Below the pieces are notes generated by a model. It was given only the letters and a program-made list of their open reading frames with translations, was not told where the DNA came from and did no database searches. The position numbers were made by a program, and so were the translations under genes. Below are positions 55,801 through 64,000 of a DNA stretch of 64,000 bases, in pieces. The first letter of the stretch is position 1. The number at the start of each line of letters is the position of its first letter. This DNA is from Rhodoferax sp. TH121 (GTDB lineage: Bacteria; Pseudomonadota; Gammaproteobacteria; Burkholderiales; Burkholderiaceae_C): NCBI RefSeq assembly GCF_002251855.1, contig NZ_NOXW01000020.1, forward strand, positions 682,001 through 746,000, written 5' to 3'.

Positions 55801-56165
55801 GTGATGGCACATTCACTTGACGCACTTCCACTAAGATTCGTTTCTGTTTTAGAGCCCTGTTCGACCCCACGCAGTATTCGACAACGCCCAACCGCCCACC
55901 GGTAAGCGGTAATTGGTCACAGGATTGGCGGGTGAATTCAACGCTCGCAGCGCACCGACGTGATCGTGCGCTTGGCGTGGCGGGTCGATGGATGCTCGAC
56001 GAGTTGCGTCGAAACCTCGTCTCGTGATCCAACGGAACACCGGAAAGCGGCCCCTCGCGAACGCCTGCTCCTGGCCCCAAGCTGCCGTCGACCCATAGAG
56101 CAAATCCCTAGAACGGAAAAGTGGCCGCTCAACGCCCGCGTTAGGCGAAATAACCTATCTCCGAG
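55801..56165. other. 365-base non-coding stretch with attC-like half-sites
   Basis: No credible gene. GCTCAAC and GTTAGGC at 56127-56146, six bases apart, look like the right half of an integron attC site. RYYYAAC-type partners lie at 55887-55893 (GCCCAAC) and 56027-56033 (ATCCAAC). Pairing is partial: AGCGGCC at 56049 with GGCCGCT at 56123. Spacing is not that of a normal attC, so a decayed site is the most that can be said. Confidence 0.3.
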
Positions 56166-56723
56166 TCAGCGCGCACGTCGGTAGTGCATGGCGACCGCAC
56201 CGCAGCGCAGCGGCTTCGCCGTAATCAGTTCGAGCTGCCGGGTGCTGGGCAGCCCGCTCTCATACAGAGTAGGGCCGTGACCGGCAATCCTGGGGTGGAC
56301 GAGGAACTGGTACTCGTCGATCAAATCCAGCCTCTCCAGCTCGGTCGCAAGCTTGCCACTGCCGAGGAGCACGCCGCTAGGGGTCGCGTCTTTGAGTTTT
56401 TCTATGCTCCCGCGCAGGTCACCGGCAATGTGGTGGCTGTTGTTCCAAGGGAAGTCCTTTCGCGTGGAGGACACCACGTACTTTGGTTTGGCCTCCAGTT
56501 TGACCGCCCATTCGCGCAGGGCTAGTGGTGCTTCCGTATGACCGCGGGCGACAGCGGGCCAGTAGCTCTCCATCATCTCGTAAGTGATGCGCCCCCACAG
56601 CATCGCCCCGCTCTCGTCCATAAGCCGGGTGAAAAAGGCGTGTGTCTCGTCGTCGGCAATGCCTTCCTGGTGGTCGATGCAGCCGTCCAGGGTGACGTTG
56701 ATACTGAAGGTTAAGAGTCCCAT
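56166..56723 (-). CDS. Dihydrofolate reductase-fold protein (RibD C-terminal type)
   Basis: 185 residues. It starts LLTFSINVTLDGCIDHQ, the first strand of the RibD_C/DHFR-like domain, and later has MLWGRITYEMMESYW and GVLLGSGKLATELERLDLIDEYQFLVHP, typical of the stand-alone family. Probably an NADPH-dependent reductase of unknown substrate. It ends 20 bases from the attC-like GTTAGGC, on the opposite strand to that site's usual reading. Confidence 0.88.
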   Translation of the reverse strand: MGLLTFSINVTLDGCIDHQEGIADDETHAFFTRLMDESGAMLWGRITYEMMESYWPAVARGHTEAPLALREWAVKLEAKPKYVVSSTRKDFPWNNSHHIAGDLRGSIEKLKDATPSGVLLGSGKLATELERLDLIDEYQFLVHPRIAGHGPTLYESGLPSTRQLELITAKPLRCGAVAMHYRRAR

Positions 56724-56798
56724 GGTGTCCTCCGTTCAAGAGGCGCGATTTTTAATGATCGTTCGCGCCGTTGCCAAAAACCGTTTGGCGCCCCAGCC

Positions 56799-57395
56799 CT
56801 AAATCCACCCCATCCATCCCGCAATTGCCCCCGCACCCAATAGCCACAGCAGGTGAATGCGGGTTTTCCAGACCAGCAGGGTACTCACTGCGGTCACGGC
56901 CCACAGGGCCAGGTGGTGGGTGTCGGCCTTGTGGTTGGCGGCCAGGATCCAGCCGGTAGCGACCAGCAGGGCGATGACCAGCGGCGCCATGCCTTGTTTG
57001 AAGGCGCGCACGGCGCGCATCTCGCGGTTGCGGTGGCCCCAGCGCGATGCGGTGAAGGTGAGGATGCTGCTGGGCAGCATGATGCCCAGCATGGACAAAA
57101 ACACGCCCAGCATGGCCAGCGCCACCGCGTACCAGCCTGCGCCCAAGCCGCCTGCAGCGTTGAGGCCAATGGTCCAGCCCAGCAGGGGCACAAACAAGAT
57201 GTTGGGGCCGGGCGCAGCTTGCGCCAGTGCAATGCTGTTGCTGAACTGTTCTGCGTCCAGCCAGCCTTGCTCCACCACCAAAAAGCGCTGCATGTCAGGC
57301 GCAGTGGTGATGGCGCCGCCCACTGCCAGCAGCGAAAGCGACGCAAAGTGCATGAACAGCTCCAGCCACTGGGCTGCGGTCAGGGTGATGCTCAT
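56799..57395 (-). CDS. Chromate transporter, second half-size subunit
   Basis: 198 residues, about five or six membrane helices, CHR domain (SLLAVGGAITTAPDMQRFLVV, then ALAQAAPGPNILFVPLLGW). The FGG-P and AQ-x-x-PGP motifs are those of the chromate ion transporter family. It is paired with the preceding half-size gene; short-chain CHR pairs work as heterodimers to export chromate. Start overlaps the stop of its partner (ATGA). Confidence 0.9.
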   Translation of the reverse strand: MSITLTAAQWLELFMHFASLSLLAVGGAITTAPDMQRFLVVEQGWLDAEQFSNSIALAQAAPGPNILFVPLLGWTIGLNAAGGLGAGWYAVALAMLGVFLSMLGIMLPSSILTFTASRWGHRNREMRAVRAFKQGMAPLVIALLVATGWILAANHKADTHHLALWAVTAVSTLLVWKTRIHLLWLLGAGAIAGWMGWI

Positions 57396-58006
57396 GACGC
57401 CTCCTTGTGGGCCGCCAGGCGGCCCAGGCACACATAGGCCCAAGTGCAGCCCAAGCCGCCGATGCCCAGCAGCACCCACAGCAAGGGCACGCGCAGCAGG
57501 GCCACGGCCACAAAGGTGGCGGCCATCAGTGCCAGGCAGGCGCCCAGGCCCATTACATTGCTTTTAAGCGCCGGTACCAGGCGCAGCCCGGCCGCGATGA
57601 TGAGTCCCGCCGCCACGGCGCCCATGCCGCGCAGCGCGCCCTGGGCTTGCGGGTTGTCGGCCACGCCGGCAAAGGCCGCCCCCAGCAACAGCACCAAAAC
57701 CAGCGGAAAGCTCAGCATGCCGGCCACACCGGCCAGCGCGCCGCGCCAGCCAAAGTAGCGGTCGCCCAGCATGAGCGAGAGGTTGACCACATTGGGGCCG
57801 GGCAGGATTTGGGCCACGGCCCAGTCTTCGACAAACTCTTCGGCGGTGAGCCACTGTTTGCGTTCCACCAGCTCCCGCTGGGCCACGGCCAGCACGCCGC
57901 CAAAGCCTTGCAGGGCGAGCAGCGAGAAAGAGATGAACAGATCGGTTTTGGAGCGGGGTGCCGGGCGCGGGGCAGGGGGAATGGCGGGTGGGGTGCTGGG
58001 TGGCAT
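57392..58006 (-). CDS. Chromate transporter, first half-size subunit
   Basis: 204 residues. Pro-rich cytoplasmic start, then the CHR pattern FSLLALQGFGGVLAVAQRELV and AVAQILPGPNVVNLSLMLG. Forms the heterodimer with the next gene, to which it is translationally coupled. It follows the PF10118-type hydrolase gene by nine bases. No ChrB regulator is seen, so chromate-specific induction is unproven. Confidence 0.9.
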   Translation of the reverse strand: MPPSTPPAIPPAPRPAPRSKTDLFISFSLLALQGFGGVLAVAQRELVERKQWLTAEEFVEDWAVAQILPGPNVVNLSLMLGDRYFGWRGALAGVAGMLSFPLVLVLLLGAAFAGVADNPQAQGALRGMGAVAAGLIIAAGLRLVPALKSNVMGLGACLALMAATFVAVALLRVPLLWVLLGIGGLGCTWAYVCLGRLAAHKEAS

Positions 58007-58015
58007 GCAGGCGGT

Positions 58016-58840
58016 TTAGGTGGGTTGCCCCACCACAGTGAACTGGGCGCTATTGTCGCGCAGCCATTGTTCTGACCGTGAGCCGTCTTGCTGGCGCGGA
58101 TGAAAATCCTCGCGCAGGTAGGCGCGCCACTGCGCCCGGTTGCTGGAGATAAAGCCGTCTTTGCCAAACAAGAAGCGGCCCGCACTGCGCCAGGTGCTCC
58201 AGCGGAACAAGGCCTTGTCATGCCACAAATTGCGGATGGTCTGGCGCGTCACATCGCTGAAGAACGTGAAGGTGATGTAGCGAAACAGGCGCAAGCGCCA
58301 CTCGTGGTTGCCGCCAATGGCCTGGTACACGTCAAACGCGGTGCTGCGGTGCTCGCTCTCTTCGGCGCTGTGCCAGAGCCACAGGGTTTTGAGCCGCTCC
58401 TCGCTGCCCTCCAGCGCCTCGGGGTGGGCCAGCATCCAGTCGGCAAAGATGGCGGTGAGGTGTTCGGTGGCCGCCGTGGCGCCCACGTGCACACGCACGT
58501 CCATGTGCGCACTGGCCTGCATGCGTTTGGCGGCGCGGCGCTCCAGCGTGTTGGTAAAGCCTTGCGATTCCAGGTGCCCGTTGAACAGGCTGTGGATACG
58601 GCGGTGGGTGGCCTCTTGGCCCACAAAGCCCTGCACCTCGGCGGCAAAGCGTGCGCGCTGGTCCTCAGGCAGGGTCTTGAGCCCGGCGCGCACAGAGTCC
58701 ATGAAGTACTGCTCACCCAGCGGAAAACTCATGGACAGGGCGTTGAAGAACGCCGAGCGAAAGGCATCGCCCCCATTCCAACGCACGGCAAAGGGCGTGC
58801 TCAGGTCGATCAGCAGTTTGCGAACCACGAGGTCAGTCAT
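58016..58840 (-). CDS. Metal-dependent hydrolase (PF10118 type)
   Basis: 274 residues. The family pattern is His/Glu-rich: GQEATHRRIHSLFNGHLE, then HLTAIFADWML, then HSAEESEHRSTAFDVYQAIGG, which supplies likely metal ligands. This predicted metal-dependent hydrolase family is of unknown substrate; the helical, ferritin-like arrangement of the ligands suggests a di-iron site. Coupled at its start (TGATG) to the lipase-like gene, suggesting lipid-related work. Confidence 0.85.
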   Translation of the reverse strand: MTDLVVRKLLIDLSTPFAVRWNGGDAFRSAFFNALSMSFPLGEQYFMDSVRAGLKTLPEDQRARFAAEVQGFVGQEATHRRIHSLFNGHLESQGFTNTLERRAAKRMQASAHMDVRVHVGATAATEHLTAIFADWMLAHPEALEGSEERLKTLWLWHSAEESEHRSTAFDVYQAIGGNHEWRLRLFRYITFTFFSDVTRQTIRNLWHDKALFRWSTWRSAGRFLFGKDGFISSNRAQWRAYLREDFHPRQQDGSRSEQWLRDNSAQFTVVGQPT

Positions 58841-59736
58841 CACTGGGCTCCATCCAGGGTAGGTGGCAAGTCTGCCAGCTCGCGCAGCACCCAGGCATTC
58901 ACATCCGGGTCCAGGCACATTTGCAAATGGCCAATGCCGGGGAACACCGTGGCCGTGATGCCCGGCAGTGTTTGCGGCCGCTGCGGGTAAACAATATTGT
59001 CTTGCGGGGTGATGGCAATGCGCAGCAGGCTGCGAACTGCGTCATCCTCCCCCTGGGCCAGTGTTGCCAGCCAGGGGCTGCCCCATAGCATTTGCAGGCC
59101 ATTGGGCGTGCCGCTGCCTTTGGCAAGCTTGGTGCCCACGTGCGGGGTGCCCAGCGTGAGCACGCGGGCCACACGGTCGGTGCCGTGTTTGCGCATCCAG
59201 GCCCGGATGGCCAGGCCGCCCATGCTGTGGCCGACCAGAGCCACCTGGGTTTGCCCGCTGTTGAGCAGCGCGCTGGTCACAGCAGATTCAAGAATGGGGG
59301 CGTAGTCATCAATAGACGCAAACACTGGCTCCAGGTCCACCGCAAATACGGCGTGGCCCTGGGCGCGCAATTGGGCGGCCGTGGTGTCCCAAATGCGGTG
59401 GTTGCACAGGTAGCCGTGCACCAGCACCACCGGCACCCGCGGGGTGCTGCCGGTGGCGGCCTGGTAGCGGGGCGCACGGCGCTCCCACGGTTGGCGCAGC
59501 AAAAATACCACCACACCCGCCACCATTTCACCACCCAGCGCGCGCCACCAGTCGCGCCAGGGCTCAGGTGCGCGGGTGATCAGGGCGGTCAGCACATCAG
59601 TCAGCAGCATGGTGGCTACTGGCACCAGCAGCGCCAGCGCCAAGGCAGCCAGCGCCGAGCCCCATAGCCAGTAGCCCACCACGGCACCTGCCAGGGTTTG
59701 GACCAGCAAAATACGGCGCAGCAGTTGGGCAAGCAT
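58840..59736 (-). CDS. Membrane-anchored alpha/beta hydrolase (lipase-like)
   Basis: 298 residues. The N-terminus has one or two hydrophobic helices (LAALALALLVPVATMLL), then an alpha/beta hydrolase domain with VVLVHGYLCNHRIWD (oxyanion region), nucleophile Ser in VGHSMGGLAIR, and His near the end (GIGHLQM). Resembles triacylglycerol lipases/esterases. Stop overlaps the start of the next gene. It lies downstream of the beta-oxidation genes on the same strand. Confidence 0.87.
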   Translation of the reverse strand: MLAQLLRRILLVQTLAGAVVGYWLWGSALAALALALLVPVATMLLTDVLTALITRAPEPWRDWWRALGGEMVAGVVVFLLRQPWERRAPRYQAATGSTPRVPVVLVHGYLCNHRIWDTTAAQLRAQGHAVFAVDLEPVFASIDDYAPILESAVTSALLNSGQTQVALVGHSMGGLAIRAWMRKHGTDRVARVLTLGTPHVGTKLAKGSGTPNGLQMLWGSPWLATLAQGEDDAVRSLLRIAITPQDNIVYPQRPQTLPGITATVFPGIGHLQMCLDPDVNAWVLRELADLPPTLDGAQ

Positions 59737-59749
59737 GGGGCGGGGCTCT

Positions 59750-61909
59750 TTAGTACTGGGGTTGGTGGCGGCGGATGGCCGCCTTCACATCATCCCCCAA
59801 AGCAAAGCCCGGGCCAAATTGGGCTGCCAACTCAGCCGCGCGTGCCTCAAAGGCCTCGATGCCCATGCCGTAGATGAATTGCATGGCACCGCCCGTCCAG
59901 GCAGGAAAGCCGATGCCGAAGATGGAGCCGATGTTGGCGTCGTGCACGCTGGTGAGCACGCCCTCTGCCAAGCAGCGCGCAGTTTCCACGGCCTGCCGGT
60001 AGAGCAGGCGGTCTTTCAGGTCGGTGATGGTCCAGTGGGCATCGGGCTTTTCGAACAGGCCCTTGAGCTCGGGCCAGAGGAATTTCTTGGCGCCTTTCTC
60101 AGAAGGGTAATCGTAGAAGCCAGCACCGCCGGCGCGGCCGGGGCGCTTGTGCTGCTTCACCATTTTCTCGACCACGATTTCACCGGGGGTGGCGATGTAG
60201 CTTTTGCCCTCGGCTTCAAAGTCTTTTTTGGTCTGGTCCATCACGTGCAGGCTCAGCGTGAGTGCGGTTTCATCCAGCACGGCCAGCGGGCCCACGGGCA
60301 TGCCACTCTGGATACCGGCGTTCTCGATGGCGGCAGCAGGAATGCCCTCGCCCAGCATGGCCGCGCCTTCCATCACAAAGGTGCCAAATACCCGGCTGGT
60401 GAAGAAGCCGCGCGAGTCGTTCACCACAATGGGGAACTTGCCTAAGGCCTGCACATAGTCGTAGGCGCGGGCCACGGTTTCGTCGTCGGTCTCTTGGCCC
60501 TTGATGATTTCCACCAACTTCATCTTGTCCACGGGGCTGAAAAAGTGGATGCCGATGAACTTGCTGGCATCGCGGCTGGCCGTGGCCAGCCCGGTGATAG
60601 GCAGGGTGGAGGTGTTGGAGGCGAAGAAGCCACCGGGTGCCAGCAAGGGTTCTGCTTCTTGCGTGACCTTGGCCTTGAGTTCCCGGTTTTCAAACACGGC
60701 TTCAATGATGAGGTCGCAGCCCTGCAAGTCGGCAACGCTGCCGGTCGGGTGAATCAGGTCGAGGATCTGTTGCTGCGCCTCGGGCTTCATGCGGCCCTTG
60801 TCCACGCGACCCTGGGTGATCTTCGCGGTGTAGCTTTTCCCTAGGTCTGCCTTTTCCTGGCTCACGTCTTTGAGCACTGTTGCAATCCCTTTGCTGGCCT
60901 GGCTGTAGGCAATGCCAGCACCCATCATGCCGGCGCCCAGCAGGCCCACCTTGGCGGGCTTGAAGCGGGGCACGCCAGCCGGGCGGCTCTGGCCGCTTTT
61001 GATGGCGTTGAGGTTGAAGAAGAAGGTGTTGATCATGGCCTTGGCTTGCGAGCCGGACATGAGCTTGGCCAAATGGCGGCTCTCGATGCGCAGAGCCGTT
61101 TCAATATCCACCTGCAGGCCTTCCACCATGCAGGCGATGATGGCCTCGGGCGCGGGGTAGAGGCCACGGGTGTTCTTCTTGATGACGGCGGGCGCAATGG
61201 GCAGCATCCCGGCGACGGCGGGCGAGGAGGGTAGGCCTCCCGGCACCTTGTAGCCCTTGGCCTCCCAGGCGTGTTGGGCTGTGGGGTTGGCGGCAATCCA
61301 GGCCAGTGCCTTGGCTTTCATCTCGGAAGCTGCATCGGGCCCAGGCGCCACCAACTCGTGCACCAAGCCCAGGCCCTTGGCCTCGGCGGGGCTGAACGTT
61401 TTGCCCTCCACCAGGTAGGGCTGCGCGCCCATTAGCCCCAGGTGGCGGGTCATCTTGGTCACGCCGCTGGCGCCGGGCAGCAGGCCCAGCGTCACCTCGG
61501 GCAGGCCAAACTGGGTTTTCTTGTCATCCACGGCGATGCGGTAGTGGCCCACCAGCGCCACCTCCCAGCCGCCGCCCAGCGCAGTACCGTTGAGCAGGCT
61601 CACCACCGGCTTGCCCAGAGTCTCTATGGTGCGGAAGTTCTTCTTCACGCGCTCGATCTCTTCAAAGATGCGCGGCGCGTCGGCCGGCGTCAGGCGCATG
61701 GCGGCCTTGAGGTCGGCACCGGCGAAGAAGGTGGTTTTGGCGGAAGCGAGCAGGATGCCGGTGATGCTGTCCTTGTCCTGCAGCACCTGCGCAGCCACGG
61801 CATCCATGTCTTCCTGCCACTGCAGGCACATGGTGTTGACGGGGGAGTCGGGCTCGTCGAAGGTGATGGTGGCGATACCGGCGTCCAGGGAATAACGAAT
61901 GGTTTTCAT
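59750..61909 (-). CDS. 3-hydroxyacyl-CoA dehydrogenase / enoyl-CoA hydratase fusion (FadB-like)
   Basis: Bifunctional beta-oxidation enzyme, 719 residues. The N-terminal crotonase domain has the oxyanion segment AGADLKAAM and the glutamates in GGGWEVALVGHYRIA and LPEVTLGLLPGA. The NAD-binding domain begins VGLLGAGMMGAGIAYSQAS near residue 325, with dehydrogenase His/Glu in the FIGIHFFSPVDKM and following region. Closer to FadJ/FadB than to monofunctional enzymes. Upstream lies the thiolase gene, with a repeat copy between. Confidence 0.94.
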   Translation of the reverse strand: MKTIRYSLDAGIATITFDEPDSPVNTMCLQWQEDMDAVAAQVLQDKDSITGILLASAKTTFFAGADLKAAMRLTPADAPRIFEEIERVKKNFRTIETLGKPVVSLLNGTALGGGWEVALVGHYRIAVDDKKTQFGLPEVTLGLLPGASGVTKMTRHLGLMGAQPYLVEGKTFSPAEAKGLGLVHELVAPGPDAASEMKAKALAWIAANPTAQHAWEAKGYKVPGGLPSSPAVAGMLPIAPAVIKKNTRGLYPAPEAIIACMVEGLQVDIETALRIESRHLAKLMSGSQAKAMINTFFFNLNAIKSGQSRPAGVPRFKPAKVGLLGAGMMGAGIAYSQASKGIATVLKDVSQEKADLGKSYTAKITQGRVDKGRMKPEAQQQILDLIHPTGSVADLQGCDLIIEAVFENRELKAKVTQEAEPLLAPGGFFASNTSTLPITGLATASRDASKFIGIHFFSPVDKMKLVEIIKGQETDDETVARAYDYVQALGKFPIVVNDSRGFFTSRVFGTFVMEGAAMLGEGIPAAAIENAGIQSGMPVGPLAVLDETALTLSLHVMDQTKKDFEAEGKSYIATPGEIVVEKMVKQHKRPGRAGGAGFYDYPSEKGAKKFLWPELKGLFEKPDAHWTITDLKDRLLYRQAVETARCLAEGVLTSVHDANIGSIFGIGFPAWTGGAMQFIYGMGIEAFEARAAELAAQFGPGFALGDDVKAAIRRHQPQY

Positions 61910-61919
61910 GGTCGGTGAA

Positions 61920-61977
61920 TGCTATTGAATTAGGAGCTGCTTGCGCAATAGATACGGGTTCTAGAGGCCTAAAAGGC
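61920..61977 (+). repeat. Dispersed intergenic element, copy 7
   Basis: TGCTATTGAATTAGGAGCTGC, CTTGCGCAATA, GGGTTCTAGAGGCC, ending in AAAAGG. It fills the gap between the thiolase stop and the FadB-like start and is antisense to their transcript. AGAGGCCT and AGGCTCT at its end pair around AAA, next to the thiolase stop. Confidence 0.82.
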
Positions 61978-61978
61978 T

Positions 61979-63184
61979 CTAAATCCGCTCGACGATGGTG
62001 GCAATGCCCATGCCGCCGCCCACGCACAGCGTGGCCAAGCCGTAGCGCAGCTTGCGGCGGTGCAACTCGTCAATTAGCGTGCCCAGAATCATGGCGCCGG
62101 TAGCCCCCAGCGGGTGGCCCATCGCAATGGCGCCGCCGTTCACGTTCACCTTGTCGTGCGGCACCTTCATCTCTTTCATGAAACGCATCACCACGGCGGC
62201 AAAGGCTTCATTCACCTCAAACAGGTCGATGTCGTCCACCGTGAGCCCCGCCTTGGCCAGTGCTTTGCGGGTGGCAGGCATGGGGCCGGTGAGCATGATG
62301 GTCGGGTCGGCGCCGCTGAGGGCCGTAGCAACGATGCGCGCGCGCGGTGTCAGGTTGTGCGCCTTGGCGGCCGCCTCGTTGCCTACCAGCACGGCGGCTG
62401 CGCCGTCCACAATGCCTGACGAATTGCCCGCGTGGTGCACATGGTGGATGCGTTCCACCTGCGGGTAGCGGGTGAGGGCCACGGCGTCAAAACCCATGCC
62501 GCCCATGTCGGCAAACGCGGGCTTGAGCCCGGCCAGGCCTTCCAGTGTGGTGCCGGGTTTGATGAACTCGTCGCGCGCCAGGATGGTCAGGCCCAGTGTG
62601 TCTTTCACGGGGCGCACGGATGCGTCAAAGTAACCCGCCGCCTGTGCCTTGGTGGCGCGGCGTTGGGATTCGAGTGCGTAGGCGTCTACGTCGGCGCGGG
62701 TGAAGCCTTCGAGCGTGGCAATCAGGTCCGCGCCAATGCCCTGCGGCACAAAGGCGGTTTGCGAATTGGTCTCGGGGTCCATCGCCCAGGCGCCGCCGTC
62801 GGAGCCAATCGGCACGCGGCTCATGCTCTCCACACCGCCGGCCACCACCAGGTCTTCCCAGCCCGAGCGCACCTTTTGGGCGGCCATGTTCACGGCCTCC
62901 AGGCCGGAGGCACAAAACCGGTTGATCTGCACGCCCGCGGCCTGGAAGTCCCAGCCCGCCTTGAGCGCGGCCACTTTCGGTATGACCGAGCCCTGGTCGC
63001 CCACGGGGGACACCACGCCCATCACCACGTCGTCCACGCGGGCGGTGTCAAAGCCATTGCGCTCTTGCAGTTCGGTTAACAGGCCGGCCAACAGGGTGAC
63101 GGGCTTGACCTCGTGCAGGCTGCCATCTTTCTTGCCTTTGCCGCGCGGGGTGCGGATGGCGTCAAACACAAATGCTTCGCTCAT
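61979..63184 (-). CDS. Acetyl-CoA C-acyltransferase (thiolase, FadA-like)
   Basis: 401 residues. Last step of beta-oxidation. Active-site Cys in [17 protein letters not shown], His in [15 protein letters not shown], and the second Cys in [13 protein letters not shown]. It is of the type found with FadB-like partners. Start ATG 63184; divergent from the acyl-CoA dehydrogenase gene, with a strong palindrome in the shared gap. Confidence 0.95.
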   Translation of the reverse strand: MSEAFVFDAIRTPRGKGKKDGSLHEVKPVTLLAGLLTELQERNGFDTARVDDVVMGVVSPVGDQGSVIPKVAALKAGWDFQAAGVQINRFCASGLEAVNMAAQKVRSGWEDLVVAGGVESMSRVPIGSDGGAWAMDPETNSQTAFVPQGIGADLIATLEGFTRADVDAYALESQRRATKAQAAGYFDASVRPVKDTLGLTILARDEFIKPGTTLEGLAGLKPAFADMGGMGFDAVALTRYPQVERIHHVHHAGNSSGIVDGAAAVLVGNEAAAKAHNLTPRARIVATALSGADPTIMLTGPMPATRKALAKAGLTVDDIDLFEVNEAFAAVVMRFMKEMKVPHDKVNVNGGAIAMGHPLGATGAMILGTLIDELHRRKLRYGLATLCVGGGMGIATIVERI

Positions 63185-63253
63185 GGGGTTGTCTCCTCGG
63201 GTTTTCGTTTGCAGGTCAGAGCCTGTCTTTGTGGGCTGATTTGCAGTATATTC

Positions 63254-63281
63254 TTTTTACCAAGCAAATGCTTTGTAAAAA
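63254..63281. promoter_or_regulatory. 28-base operator-like palindrome between the beta-oxidation genes
   Basis: TTTTTAC-C-AAGCA and TGCTT-T-GTAAAAA face each other about an AA centre: 12 of 14 base pairs match. It sits 70 bases from the thiolase start and 28 from the dehydrogenase start, and just beside GTATATTC, a possible -10. This fits a TetR-type repressor of fatty-acid degradation. Confidence 0.65.
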
Positions 63282-63308
63282 TAATACCCAACGACCCGAG
63301 GAAACCCC

Positions 63309-64000
63309 ATGATCGAACGCAGCCTGTTTTCCCCCGACCACGAGTCCTTCCGCGACAGCTTTCGCCGTTTTATGGAGAAAGAGATCGCGCCATTTCATGC
63401 CGACTGGGAAGAGCAGGGCTATGTGGCCCGCGAGGTGTGGAACAAGGCCGGCGAGAACGGCTACCTGTGCATGTCCATGCCTGAGGAATTTGGCGGCTCA
63501 GAGGCCGACAAGCTGTACTCCGTGATCCAGATGGAAGAGCTGGCGCGGGGGGGCTTCACTGGCATCGGCTTTGGTTTGCACAGTGAGATCGTGGCGCCCT
63601 ACATCCTGCACTACGGCACGCCCGAACAAAAAGCCAAGTACCTACCCAAGCTCGCCACCGGCGAGATGGTGGGCGCCATTGCGATGAGCGAGCCTGCTGC
63701 AGGCTCAGACTTGCAGGGCGTCAAGACCACGGCGTTGGAGCAAGCGGATGGCAGCTACCTGCTCAATGGCAGCAAGACCTTCATCACCAACGGCTGGCAT
63801 GCCGACTTGGTCATCGTGGTGGCTAAGACCAACCCCGCTGCGGGCGGCAAGGGCACCAGCCTGATGCTGGTGGAGCGCGGCATGCCGGGCTTTAGCGTGG
63901 GCAAACGCCTCAAGAAGGTGGGCATGAAGGCGCAGGACACCTCCGAGCTGTTCTTCGACAACGTGAAGCTGGGCCCCGAGCACCTGTTGGGCGGCGAAGC
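63309..64000 (+). CDS. Acyl-CoA dehydrogenase (5' part, cut by window edge)
   Basis: The frame starts at ATG 63309 (MIERSLFSPDHESFRDSFRR) and is open to the edge, giving 230 residues. FAD-dependent first step of beta-oxidation. Visible features: the N-terminal helical domain, EFGGSEADKLYSV, the flavin segment AIAMSEPAAGSDLQGVKT and the following FITNGWHADLVIVVAKT. The catalytic Glu lies beyond the window. Divergent from the thiolase/FadB-like operon, forming one locus with it. Confidence 0.94.
   Translation, partial: MIERSLFSPDHESFRDSFRRFMEKEIAPFHADWEEQGYVAREVWNKAGENGYLCMSMPEEFGGSEADKLYSVIQMEELARGGFTGIGFGLHSEIVAPYILHYGTPEQKAKYLPKLATGEMVGAIAMSEPAAGSDLQGVKTTALEQADGSYLLNGSKTFITNGWHADLVIVVAKTNPAAGGKGTSLMLVERGMPGFSVGKRLKKVGMKAQDTSELFFDNVKLGPEHLLGGE

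Noticed and set aside
56799-58006. Frameshifted single long chromate transporter
   Set aside because: Two half-size genes with an ATGA overlap, each with its own start and a full CHR domain, are the known short-chain heterodimer layout.

Overview
The window is a GC-rich chromosomal segment of a betaproteobacterium of the order Burkholderiales, most likely family Comamonadaceae and close to Rhodoferax. This is inferred from three things: the gene blocks sucA-sucB-lpd-zapE and rlmN-pilF-rodZ-ispG-hisS-yfgM-bamB-der-hfq-hflX-hflK-hflC-hisZ-purA, the protein sequences, and a dispersed 55-base intergenic element I associate with that family. I see no rRNA, tRNA, CRISPR array, insertion sequence or prophage. 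Most of the window is core genome. Accessory-looking material lies at about 50.3-56.7 kb.

Layout. 0-5.9 kb: a cut-off gene end, then on the minus strand a SNF2 helicase, a glyoxalase-fold protein, an aldehyde dehydrogenase and an NlpC/P60 peptidase. 6.0-9.5 kb: a TetR regulator, an isochorismatase-fold hydrolase and propionyl-CoA synthetase. 9.5-12.1 kb (minus): a two-gene operon of a TPR/outer-membrane-barrel protein and a FecR-domain protein. 12.4-19.9 kb: the 2-oxoglutarate dehydrogenase genes, ZapE and a periplasmic coiled-coil protein. 19.9-26.8 kb: PP2C phosphatase, DUF465 protein, DinG-type helicase, BamD, RluD, ScpB, RluB. 26.9-42.7 kb: a long housekeeping run from ndk to purA. 42.7-50.3 kb: a phosphoribosyltransferase, cystathionine beta-lyase, membrane proteins, tRNA 2-selenouridine synthase, the divergent tesA/ybbA pair, a 2OG oxygenase, RlmB and a lipoprotein. 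50.4-56.7 kb: cupin, a broken GNAT gene, a second GNAT, a MocR regulator, an NAD(P)-binding protein, an atypical inositol-monophosphatase-fold protein, TetR and a DHFR-fold protein. 56.8-64 kb: a split chromate transporter, two hydrolases, and a fatty-acid beta-oxidation locus (FadB-like, thiolase, divergent acyl-CoA dehydrogenase cut by the window edge).

The most unusual signals are these. (1) Seven copies of a roughly 55-base dispersed element occur. One has become coding sequence and supplies the signal peptide of a lipoprotein at 49.4 kb; another supplies the Shine-Dalgarno of a phosphoribosyltransferase gene. (2) The outer-membrane TPR-barrel/FecR pair at 9.5-12.1 kb looks like a Slam-type (type XI) secretion pair whose cargo carries a FecR domain. 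(3) A GNAT gene is cut by a single amber codon while its overlapping downstream gene is intact. (4) A nearly perfect 28-base palindrome lies between the divergent beta-oxidation genes. (5) tesA and ybbA begin on the same CATG. Operator candidates are also visible for MocR and TetR regulators in the accessory segment.
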